From Agrocybe praecox (lineage: Eukaryota > Basidiomycota > Agaricomycetes > Agaricales > Agrocybaceae): a DNA stretch of 64,000 nt. This document shows positions 54,704-64,000 of the stretch, in pieces (the stretch's first letter is position 1; every line of letters starts with the position of its first letter). The notes beneath the pieces are model-generated. The model did not search any database. It saw nothing but the letters and a program-made list of their open reading frames with translations, and had not been told where the DNA came from. The DNA is taken from the NCBI GenBank assembly GCA_964017145.1, contig OZ024847.1, positions 1,736,001 to 1,800,000 of the forward strand. The letters are read 5' to 3'. The translations under genes were made by a program, and so were the position numbers.

Positions 54704-55082
54704 ACGTTTAATTTATGTACGGAAAAACAAAAGGAATTGGGATGAATTAGATTTCCCAATCCATATTATATCCACTCGTTCTACTGACGGACTTTAGTAA
54801 CCGATGCTCTATCTTTGTCTATCTTATATACACTCAATACATTGAGCTATTTTCTTAACACAAGTCTGCTATATTAACCCTGAGTTGCGAAATTAGAAAG
54901 GCAATTTTCGCGCAATACTTCTAGAAAAGGAAATTGTGACAATTATATGGCACTGTTCCTGAGTTTGTTCGTTCTCTCTGAATAACCTCTTGTGTACTAC
55001 TTTTATGTCGCATGCGCTGGCCGTGATCCTCCAGACTCTCTTTACTGAATATAGGCCACATTCTAGCGGCTAGCGGCTGGCT
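54704..55082. other. Intergenic region upstream of the SPX-RING gene
   Basis: No gene seen. The first half is AT-rich, as for a 3' untranslated region; AGCGGCTAGCGGCT near 55066 is a short direct repeat just before the next start codon. Confidence 0.4.
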
Positions 55083-57032
55083 ATGCACTTTTCCAAAACA
55101 TACACACAACTACTGCTTAGTTTGCCACCGGAGCTGCAGGAAAACGCCATTCAATATCGTCAGGTAAGCCTCGCTACAACTGGAAAGCACAGTAGTATTC
55201 GCAATTCGGCCCACTTATCTACCTGCTGCAGCTGAAGAAGATCATTAATCAAATAGTCAGCGAGCTTTCCTCACATGGATTAAAGCCGGATTTATTGCAT
55301 GAGCTCATAGACTCATCGTCGGACACCCCCATTAAAGGAGAAGGGGCAGAGCACCACCTCGATGCGGTTTCGGAAATTGATAACCCAACCGAGCACAGGG
55401 ATGATTCCAACAGTAGCTCAATAACAATTTCCCACCCAAAGGTCGTCTACGAACTTAATGCTTCTTCTGGCAAGATAGAACCTCGCCTACGAATCTGGAT
55501 CAGCACACCATCCGGAAGTGGTCCTCTTCCACAGCCTGTAAAGCATCTGGGCGACTCGGCGTCGCTGGCACCGTCAGAAGACTCAGACGACCCGACCGAT
55601 GAAGATTCTGATTTAAGTGCGCACACGAAACTGCTGTGGTCGTTTCAGAAAATGCATTTTGGAGTGGAAAATGGACATCCTAAGGAGGAAGTTCAGGAAG
55701 CGGTGAATGTGGACCCTCAAATTGGAAGGTGAATAAATCATTTCGAATCATGTCGTCTATCTCGAAATAATGAAATATCCAGGGTGGATGCTGATGATGA
55801 TACCCTGAGTCTTGTGTCCCCAGACGCACAACCAGTACCTACCTTTCAAATGCACGAGGTGGTTATCCCTCTGATTCATGATTCGGAATTTTTTACCATC
55901 CTATCTACCACTCTTGAATCCATCTCCACACATTTATCCAAAATGCACGAGGAATTTCTGACTAACATCACGGACCTTTCGCGGGCCATTGCTGATTCCT
56001 CTCATCCTGCTTCAGTTGCTGCGGGATTCCACCCATCGTCCAGTGTGACGACTCATGCAGGCGCAATCCGCGTCAGGACCGGAGAACTCAAGGTCAGTCC
56101 GACTCCGAGATCAGTCTCTCGCAAAGCTTGACCATGCTTTCGTAATTCTATACAGAGTGACCTGTATTTCTGGAGGGAAATATTCCAGCTATATGTTGAA
56201 GCTGAGGTTTTTGAAAGTATGGGTGAGGCCTCAAGAGGAGAATGGTCCGTTGAAGAGAGTGAGAAGCGGCTTCAACTCTTTGCTCAGAGAGTCACCCAGA
56301 AAGGCCTAGGAGATCATAGGAAATTCAAGCAGAAACAGAGTCTGCGAGCCCTAGAGTCATTCCTGAATCTCAATCTTTTCATCTTGAATGTTAAGAAAGT
56401 GCGTCGAGCCCAAATTTCTACATCTATTTCCGTGTCTTACTTTCCGATATCTAGTTCTCATTTGCCAATTCAGAAGCAACTAGGAAAATCCTCAAGAAGC
56501 ATACCAAACGCACTGCTCTTTTTTACCCAGGTTTCCAGTCTACAACTTCCGTGGGCGGCCCACCACAGTCTCTTCTCGCACTCGTACCTCATTCGACGCC
56601 ATTCTCCTTTCCTCGTCTCCTCGTTCAAGCTGTTGGCGAAACCCTTCTTCCCATCATTCCATCCGTTGAAGATTATTCTTGCTTAATATGTACAAGCATC
56701 GCATTCAAGCCGATTCGGTTAAGTTGCGGACACCTTTTCTGTGTCCGCTGTCTCGTCAAGATGCAGAAGCGTAGAAAAGACAATTGTCCTATGTGTCGTT
56801 CACCTTCGGTATTGATTGCGAATAGATGTGAGTGGATTGGGATCTACGTGCATATCCTGTACTTATTCAATTGCACTCGATAGCTAATGTGGATTGGGCA
56901 CTGCTTAATTTTATGCAAGATTGGTTCCCTCTGGAATCAAGGGAGAAGTTGAAAAGTAACGAAAAAGAAGCTGCCGAGGAGGAACTGCGTGAACTAGGCA
57001 TCGATCCTAACCAAACTTGCACCATAATGTGA
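55083..57032 (+). CDS. SPX-RING E3 ubiquitin ligase with C-terminal CaaX box
   Basis: Six exons (55083-55163, 55232-55728, 55783-56092, 56156-56398, 56455-56827, 56884-57032) give 550 residues. The start MHFSKTYTQLLLSLPPEL is a canonical SPX N-terminus, and the domain resumes after long inserts at LYFWREIFQLYVEAE, FLNLNLFILNVKK and FSFANSEATRKILKKHTKR. SPX domains sense inositol pyrophosphates through such Lys-rich helices and report phosphate status. A C3HC4 RING follows at about 452-490 (CLIC, CGHLFCVRC, CPMC). The domain order is that of fission yeast Pqr1, an SPX-RING ligase that limits phosphate uptake, so a role in phosphate transporter turnover is likely. The protein ends CTIM, a good prenylation (CaaX) signal, which would attach it to membranes. 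It converges on MRF1. Confidence 0.9.
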
Positions 57033-57136
57033 ACTGTGAAACTGCAAAAAATCTGGAGTAGTGTATTATTATATTATTGTAGATATTATAGGAGCGACTG
57101 ATTTTCGCGGGTTACAGGAATGTTGCACATCGTATA

Positions 57137-58680
57137 TTACTTTTCATCCAGCATGTCAGCCATGACGGATTCTTCGTGATGCTTTGCAATGCTGTTTATA
57201 AAAATATGCAAGCCGTCGCCTTCTAGAACTGAATTCAGGTTTTTTAATGTCAAGCCAATCCTGTGGTCCGTTACTCGGCCCTGCTCACGATGATGTTTGA
57301 TGGATTAAACAAAGAGACAAAAGAGATAAGGAACAAGTAAGCGCACCTGGGCGAAATTGTAGGTTCTGATTTTCTCACTTCTATCTGCACCCTTGACCAA
57401 ATTCCTCCTAGTCGTACGTCGTTCTTCCATCTCTCGAGTTAGTTTCAAGTCCAGGAGTCTAGACCTCAACACTTGGAAAGCACGGCGTCGGTTCTGTAAG
57501 CCATGCCTTAGCTAGAGAAAAGCGAAAGCATGGTCACAACTATATTTACCTGATGCTGACTTCGCTCATCTTGCATTGACACTGTGATACCAGTGGGAAT
57601 ATGTGTCAATCTAACAGCTGACTCTGTTTTATTGACGTGCTGTTGAAGACATTAGCAACCGTAAAGTTGATTTTCGGGAGCCAGTGAAAGTACATACCTG
57701 GCCACCAGCGCCGCGAGCACGCATGACTTCCAGCTTGATGTCATCCATGGAAAATAGATCGTCATCCTGGGACATTTCAGACTCTTCTACTAAAGGTAGG
57801 ACCTGATACACCATTAGTTCGTCGCAGAAAATAGAATTTGGATACTTGGAGACATACAACAATAGCAACTGTACTGGTGTGCGTTCTACCCGATGCTTCG
57901 GTCGCCGGTACGCGTTGCACGCGGTGTACACCACTTTCCCATCTTAATGTATCGTATGCACCGTCTCCTTTAAATTCGACGCTGGCATCTTTGATGCCGT
58001 TACCTTCCGCGTCATTTTTGGCGACAATCTCCACTCTCCAGTCGGTGGTATCTGCGAATCGTTCGTACATGCGCAGGAGATCTCCCAAAAATAAGCTGGC
58101 CTCGGAGCCTCCCACTCCTGATTTTAACTCCATGAGCGCAGAAAGGTGTTTTGTTGTTGAGGGAGGAATAAGGAGGGATGGGAACGTCTTTTCTGCCAAA
58201 GATTGAAGGGCGGACGTCAAGGACTCGACTTCTTCCAAGGCCAATTGCTGCATAGCTTCGTCCGAGTCATTGAGAAAAGAGACAGCCTCTTCTAATTGCT
58301 ACTAAGATGAAATAGGTTATGGGAAGAGTTCGGAAGCGTGAAAGGGATGAATCGGACTTGTCTTGTGCTCGTCCAGTTGTTCCAGGCGGCCTCTATAGGC
58401 TCCAGTTCCTTAAACCGTCGAAGAATTACCCTGTCATCTAGGGCGGCAGTGTCATGGGAGATCTGTGTGTTGTGATACGCGTCTGGTCAATATAGTAGTA
58501 TATGATAAGTCAATGAAAACGTGCTTTCTCTAGAAGGCCTTTGCGTTCATCGACGCGATTTCTGACAACATCCAAGAGCCTAGAATTTTTCTGCTCAACC
58601 TCAGAGAGACTCGTATAAGTATATGCGAAACGGCGTTGAACAGGAAAAGGTCGGATAGAACGCGAGAGAAATTTGAACAT
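57137..58680 (-). CDS. MRF1: Mitochondrial peptide chain release factor 1
   Basis: Seven exons (58521-58680, 58358-58482, 57858-58298, 57698-57802, 57550-57639, 57347-57493, 57137-57280) give 403 residues. It reads UAA/UAG stop codons on the mitochondrial ribosome and triggers hydrolysis of peptidyl-tRNA. The N-terminus [20 protein letters not shown] is rich in Arg and Ser with no acidic residue, as for a matrix-targeting sequence. [22 protein letters not shown] and the [19 protein letters not shown] block (codon-recognition domain) precede the catalytic RARGAGGQ, whose GGQ (about 275-277) sits exactly at a splice junction before [11 protein letters not shown]. The C-terminal NRRRAF…[10 protein letters not shown] and [12 protein letters not shown] complete the family pattern. 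An in-frame Met lies further upstream, but the targeting sequence favours 58680. Confidence 0.92.
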
Positions 58681-58869
58681 GAACTCTAATTGTAGCAGAC
58701 TTGGCCAAGAGGCGCGCGCGTGAGTGATATTTGGCAGCAGTCTGATCGCCAAACATCACGTCTTCCCCCAGATTGGCACAATGATGCAGGTCAGGCTCCT
58801 GTTCACCGCTGCACATGGCGAGCAGCTTATTTGCCACTTTTGTTCTCTCCTACCTAGACGACAGCGACG
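58681..58869. promoter_or_regulatory. Divergent promoter of MRF1 and the CSC1-like gene
   Basis: The 189 bp between the start codons contains no TATA-like sequence that I can see. Both genes must be driven from here. Confidence 0.4.
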
Positions 58870-61800
58870 ATGGAGGCAATAAGCTTCCACCAGGCTCTCC
58901 ACCTACATGTACGTACGCGATTGTCTCCATTTGGTTCATATCTTCATCCGTTGCGCAGTGAAGTTCGAAGGTCCCTGGTTTACTACTCAGCTTTCCATTT
59001 CGTTCACTATTGGAATTACATCTTTTCTACTATTCTCATACTGCAGGACACGATGGCCTCTTCTTTTTGCTCCAAGAACCAAACTCAAAGGTGCGTGTTT
59101 AAGGTGCACCCTGACCGGTGTAGTTGCTAACACCAAACCTGAAAGGTTTTTCGCCTCATGAAGCCCACGCGCATCAAGCTTTCTTCGGCTGGATAATGCC
59201 CACTATAAGGACGTCTGAATTTACGGTTCTTCAAATAGTAGGCCTGGATGCGGCTGTGGTGGGTTTATATTGCCTACAAATCCAAGAGTATTCGAGCTGA
59301 AGACGTCATTCCCTCTCTAGCTATTGAACTTTTTCAAGATGTCCTTCTATCTGTTCTCTGTATGCTCCATCCTTGCCATAACCATTCTCATGCCCGTAAA
59401 CTGGAAGGTATGTACTGCTAATTCTTATTGTGGTGTACGCTCCTAAATGCAATTCAGCACAACAAAGTCCTTGATGATGACGATGACTGGCCCGGAGATG
59501 AAGAGAGCTGGCCAATTGTTCTTAGAAGAAGTATCATTGACCCACCTTCAACGAACCATACTGCTCCTTCCGACTGGTTGGATCTCATCAGCGAAGCCAA
59601 CACATATCTATCTGTCCACTTGCTGTTCACGTATCTTTTCACTATCCTTGCCCTTTATTTCATCTACAAGAACTACAGACGATTTATTCGCTCACGTCAA
59701 CTCTTTTCTCTCGAGTTGGTCCACTCAATCCCGGCGCGTACGGTTCTGGTTACGAGTCTGCCCAAACACTTGCAAGGGGAACGACCTTTGGCCGAATACT
59801 TCGAAAATATGGGCATGGCTGTAGAGAGTGTTACTGTTTGTCGAGAGGTTGGGAGCTTGAAGGCCTTATTGGATCGAAGGACAGAAGCTTTACTTGCACT
59901 GGAACAAGCCTGGGTTAGCTACGTCGGAAACCCGAGCACAGTCGAAGCATACGATCCAGAGAGTAACGGCGTACCTCTCCTTATCGATACAGATATTGAA
60001 GGTGGACAACCAGTCACGAATAAACTTGTTGTGCCCCATCGCCCAAGGCCTACTCTGCGACACGGTTGGTTTAAACCCAAAGTTGATGCATTGGAGTACC
60101 TCGAGGCTCGCTTCAAGGAAGCTGACGAATTGGTCAAGAAGAAGAGGAGGTTCGGAAAATTTAGGCCAACAGGTGCAGCTTTTATCACCTTTGAGAAGAT
60201 GTCGAGCGCAGTGAGCTTCATTGAGCATCCTATCTGTTTTACCCCTGACTCTCTCTCTAGCAAATCGCTGTTCAAGTAGCCCATGCCCCTAATCCCTCTC
60301 AAATCATCACATATCCAGCACCGGAACCGCGTGATATTGTATGGTCCAATATGGCTCCTTCTCAGAGCGTTATCCAATTTCGTGATGCATTTGTTCTCGC
60401 CACTATGGCACTCATGTTTTTTTTCTGGTTCTTTCCCATAACGGCTCTGGCAGGGCTTCTCAGCTATGAGGAAATAAAGAAAACCATGCCTTGGCTGGGA
60501 AAACTCATTGACTCGAACGATCAAATCCGAGCAATCGTGCAAAATTCCTTGCCCTCTGTGGCTATAATATCTCTAAACGCCTTTTTGCCTTTTATTCTAG
60601 AAGGTTTGATCTTCTTACGAATATTCATCACACGTTTTCTGACGTCGAAACTGTAGGGCTGACGTATGTGCAAGGATACAGAGCAAGGAGCTGGGTTGAG
60701 TTCTCGCTGCTCAAGAAGTACGTTTTTTTATCCTCTTCGTCTGGTAAGGTTCTCAGATCGAACAAACTTAGATACTTCCTGTTCCTGCTTGTCAACGTCG
60801 TGTTTATATTCCTTTTTGCCACTACCTACTGGCAGCTTGTGCAAGACCTCGCCAACTCTCCGGCAAAGGTACCAGAAAAGCTGGCCCAAGCACTTCAAGC
60901 AGGTCGAGCTCGTCATTTCTTCTTGTCATATGTCATACTTCAAGGTTTGCGTTGCTTCTATACATATATATTATGCTATAGTATTTAACTTGACCGCAGG
61001 AATGGGCATCATGCCCTTGCAACTGCTTAATCTCGGAGTCATCATCCCTCGCTTTTTTTACCGCATGTTTTATACGCGCACACCACGAGGTATTTAGCAT
61101 ATTCTTACTCTCGTTCTTATTTTCTCACTTTGTCGTATTAGATTTTGCAGAATTGAATGCTCCTCCGATGATCAACTACGGTGTAGTTTATCCTCAGGCA
61201 ATCTTGATGTTTGTCATCACGATGCTATACAGCGTCGTCCAGCCTCTTATCGTCATATTCGGAGCCATTTATTTCGGTGTCGGATACGTCGTTTATAAAT
61301 ACAAACTACTTTTCGGTGGGTCTTGCTGCGCTTTGTATTTAATAGCCCGTGGATCTAACGGCACTTAGTTTTCTATAAGCCATACGAGTCGCAAGGCCAA
61401 GCCTGGCCAATTACATTCATCCGCCTCATTTGGGGCGTTGTAATATTCTTACTTTTCATGATTGGTATCTTCACTCTAAGGAAGTCATACATTCTTTCCT
61501 CACTTCTCGTCCCCTTGTTGGCCGGGACCATCGTATGGTCTTGGTATGTCGACAAGTCCCTGCGCCCTCTGAGCAAATACGTCGGCTTGAGCTCGGTCTT
61601 TGAAGTCCAGCGTGGAGAAGAGACTGCGGATGTACTGCGACTCAGGGCTGGCCATCCAGTAACCTGGTCCCAAAGGTAAAAAGTATCTCACATGTATAAA
61701 TTCATTGATTAACCTAACCCCCAACACAGTAACCTCAATAGACGCAGATACGCTCAAAACGATGATACGCTCTATGTTGCGCCTGAGGATGAGCGGACAG

Positions 61801-62583
61801 ATTATGTATGCTTCCCTTTCGGCTCCTAAAGTAGCGTGCTAACCTGCAAATTTAGTCTCAACCACCCATGGCTAATTGGTATAGTGGTGTTTTAAAGTAT
61901 GGTTTGTTCTTTTATGAGCTACAGAATTGCTAAACACATATCATAGCACTGGCAAGAGACGTTATGGACATCCCGCCCTGAACGGTGTACTACCGGAGCC
62001 CTGGCTGCCTTTGAAGAAAGGACAGACGCTTGTAAATAGTGATAGAAACGGCAATCGTCCTCATCGAGATCCCGGAGACCAGGCTGTCGTTCTGACGTTA
62101 CGCAAACGGTACAGTGTCGCTCGAAGCAGAGGCGGCCGCGTGCAATCACCAGATTCCAATCGTGAAAATAGTGGTGGAGCAGTAGGTACGTCTGACATCG
62201 ACGCTCTCGACGGATCAGCACCTCTCGATCCCCACTCTGTAATCGATCCCTGGCAAGATGCTCGGCCAAGCGCTCGCCGATCGCGCACACAGCCTTCGTT
62301 AAGCCATCGTCTGAGCTTTGACCACGCTTCAGGTGTTATCATGCTGCCCGAAGATTCAGAGTGGCTAGAAGAAGATGAGGAAGACAGCGATGAAGATGAA
62401 TATGGGACTGAACATGGGCTCGACCAGTCTATCACCGAGTCAATAGCTAGCGACGCTGCTGCTGCTGCTGCGACGTCTACGAGTCCCGGCCAGCCACTGT
62501 CAAGGCTGTCAAGATACGGAACTTACTTCCACCATCCAGAGAGAAGACGACAATCTGTTCCAGGCGCTTTCCCTACCAGATAA
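58870..62583 (+). CDS. CSC1/OSCA/TMEM63-family cation channel
   Basis: Fourteen exons (58870-58912, 58959-59090, 59146-59258, 59321-59407, 59458-60210, 60261-60603, 60657-60717, 60772-60944, 61000-61089, 61142-61315, 61369-61675, 61730-61805, 61856-61896, 61947-62583) give 1009 residues, phase-consistent throughout. The family forms mechanically or osmotically gated calcium-permeable channels. An N-terminal membrane part (TTQLSISFTIGITSFLLFSY, VLQIVGLDAAVLLNFFKMSF) is followed by the cytosolic domain (RTVLVTSLPKHLQGE, TGAAFITFEKMSSA) and then the multi-spanning core (DIVWSNMAPSQ, FLPFILEGLTYVQGYRARSW, GMGIMPLQLLNLGVIIPRFF, DFAELNAPPMINYGVVYP, KYKLLFVFYKPYESQGQAW). The last 300 residues are a hydrophilic tail with an acidic run (EEDEEDSDEDE). 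Converges on the next gene. Confidence 0.92.
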
Positions 62584-62743
62584 TTTTCGATTGCCTTACT
62601 TCTTGTTGTATACCCATTCATTTATTACAAGTTTAATGGTACCTAATATGCATTTTTTTTGGAGCGTAATATCACGAGGATAACCTTTTGAAATGGGAAC
62701 ATTCATTTAATCGCACATAATAATATACAACCATTTACTTTAT

Positions 62744-63787
62744 TCAGATATACATCCCACCTTCTCCTATTTCTGTACTTCTTTTCGGTACTTGCACCTT
62801 CTGTTTTTCCGGTGTAATCCAAGAATGGTTAATTTCTTCCCCTAACAATTTGAAGGCAAGATTTTGAGCAGTGCTGATTTGATTCGGCGACCATTCGATG
62901 TCGTCCTGGGAGAGTGTCGAGAAGTTAGACGGAGAGATCTCTTTGGGAGGAGAAGGTGGGATGTGAGGCGAAGGAAGGAGGATAAGCGTGGCCTGTGTTT
63001 CTCGAACACTCGCGAGGGAAATAAATGATGCTGCCGTGGATTGAATAAGGTTAGGAGGAGAAAATGGCTGAGCCTCCTTGTTCTATCAAGAGTCAGATAA
63101 ACTCCTAGAAGGCAAGTATAGGGACTCACGAGGGTATCTATTTCTGATGAAGTTGTGAGATATCGTACGGGGGAATCGTAGAAAGATGTGGCTTTATCCG
63201 ACGCATAGGTAGGTACAGGATAGGTGTCAAGTAGAGATAAACTGTTGCTCAAGTATAAGATTCTCAAACTTCGAATTATAAAGATTACGGTACATACCTC
63301 GTTGGTTGCAATGTATCCAGGACCGTCTTTGCATACGAATGCATGGCAAAAAGAGGTAATCGAGAAAACGTTTCTGACATGATGATAGTCGAGCTGGTCC
63401 ACCTTGGATTAAATATTAATCCAATCTTAAAGTTTTAATCAGTAAGGATTGTTCTTGCTCGATACTGGCCATTCACTCACCTGTACTCCATTAGCTGTTA
63501 CAGATCCTGTTTGTTCTCCCAGTTCGGCACCCTTGGCCCAGAGTTTGCCAGAGTCACCAGAAACAATAAAGAGTGTCTTTCCGTCTGGAATGTCACCCAA
63601 TAGTTTCACTTCTGCAGTCGTTGTGCCTGATGTCTGAGGGTGAAGCGGATTTATCTCGTCCTCTTCTTCATCAGACTCGATGGCGTATCGAGGCGGTATG
63701 GAATCTCCTGCTAGTGGGTCAATATCCTGTTTGCATAGAAGATGTATTTATATTGTTCAATATTATTAAAGAAAATGAACGTGCCAT
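62744..63787 (-). CDS. Probable proteasome assembly chaperone 1 (PAC1/Pba1-like)
   Basis: Exons 63481-63726, 63130-63402 and 62744-63082 are clear; with the ATG at 63785-63787 they give 286 residues, like human PAC1 (288) and yeast Pba1. The protein would help assemble the proteasome alpha ring with PAC2. After a short acidic N-terminus (DSIPPRYAIESDEEEDE) comes VKLLGDIPDGKTLFIVSG, and the C-terminal part has PPNLIQSTAASFISLASVRETQ, which recalls the PNxxxxxxAAxLxxC region of PAC1. The identification is tentative because similarity is faint. The start is odd: ATG is followed by GCACGT, so a GC-AG intron of 58 bp is needed to reach the next exon at GATATTGAC; an unseen upstream start is the alternative. 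Confidence 0.45.
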
Positions 63788-64000
63788 GATGATGTCGTAG
63801 TGGTTTATGAGTTAGAGAACTCCAGGAGACGCGTATACTTTGTGATCACAAACCGTCGCTCCGGGCCGCGCATGAGCCATTACGATCTTTCGTGCGCGCC
63901 ATTGTCAGCCCAGTAGAGTGCAAATAGGTGTGTATATATTGAATGTATGGCAATAATAATAATATGAAGTAATGATGACTATATATTGCGCAGAAAATCT

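Noticed and set aside
59919..60542. Minus-strand frame of 207 codons within the CSC1-like gene
   Set aside because: Opposite a well-supported coding exon with conserved channel sequence; no domain of its own.
63241..63297. An intron in the PAC1-like gene after GYIATNE
   Set aside because: A GTATGT donor is present, but no acceptor keeps the downstream frame, whereas reading through does.
1..64000. CRISPR arrays, bacterial operons, rRNA genes
   Set aside because: Nothing of the kind is seen; the introns and proteins are those of a fungal nucleus. I also saw no sequence with a convincing tRNA T-arm and acceptor pairing, though a tRNA scan could not be run.

Overview
This is nuclear DNA of a filamentous basidiomycete, most likely an Agaricomycete. 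The host genes are split by many 48-65 bp GT-AG introns, several contain exons under 25 bp, and the gene content fits: a sphingolipid C9-methyltransferase, an SPX-RING ligase, a CSC1/OSCA channel, and two families that look restricted to mushrooms. All functional calls are from reading translated sequence and splice sites by eye; no search was run.

The left part (about 1-27.4 kb) is a transposon-rich, AT-rich compartment. It holds a partial gene of unknown function (1-842), a dead Tad1-like LINE on the minus strand (about 2.2-7.2 kb) split by an 865 bp MITE with a perfect 8 bp target duplication, a solo LTR (7943-8418, duplication CCGGC), an unknown multi-exon gene cut off by a second MITE (9905-12842), a decayed mushroom-specific gene (13466-16272), about 3.5 kb of AT-rich DNA with tandem repeats, a nearly complete Ty1/copia element (20413-25751) and a TA-flanked mariner-type MITE (26191-26691). 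Most in-frame stops breaking these elements and the decayed gene are TGA, as expected if CGA codons mutated to TGA by C-to-T change at CpG.

The right part (27.4-64 kb) is dense, intact housekeeping DNA. In order: an F-box/WD40 ubiquitin-ligase adaptor (-), a MYND zinc-finger protein (-), ORC5 (-), the spindle-midzone bundler Ase1/PRC1 (+), DNA polymerase epsilon catalytic subunit POL2 (+), a CAMK-like kinase with a long disordered tail (+), a Snc1-type v-SNARE (+), ribosomal protein eL24 (-), sphingolipid C9-methyltransferase (+), an SPX-RING E3 ligase ending in a CaaX box (+), mitochondrial release factor 1 (-), a CSC1/OSCA channel (+) and a probable proteasome assembly chaperone 1 (-).

The run from F-box protein through ORC5, Ase1 and POL2 to the kinase is a group of cell-cycle and replication genes. 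ACGCGT (MCB-type) sites lie 69 bp upstream of the POL2 start and 35 bp upstream of the F-box gene start. I found no convincing new multi-gene system. The most useful new observations are the nested MITE, the TGA-only decay, the predicted prenylated SPX-RING ligase, the loss of the Walker A motif in ORC5 and a 20-nt microexon that joins two apparent genes into one F-box/WD40 gene.
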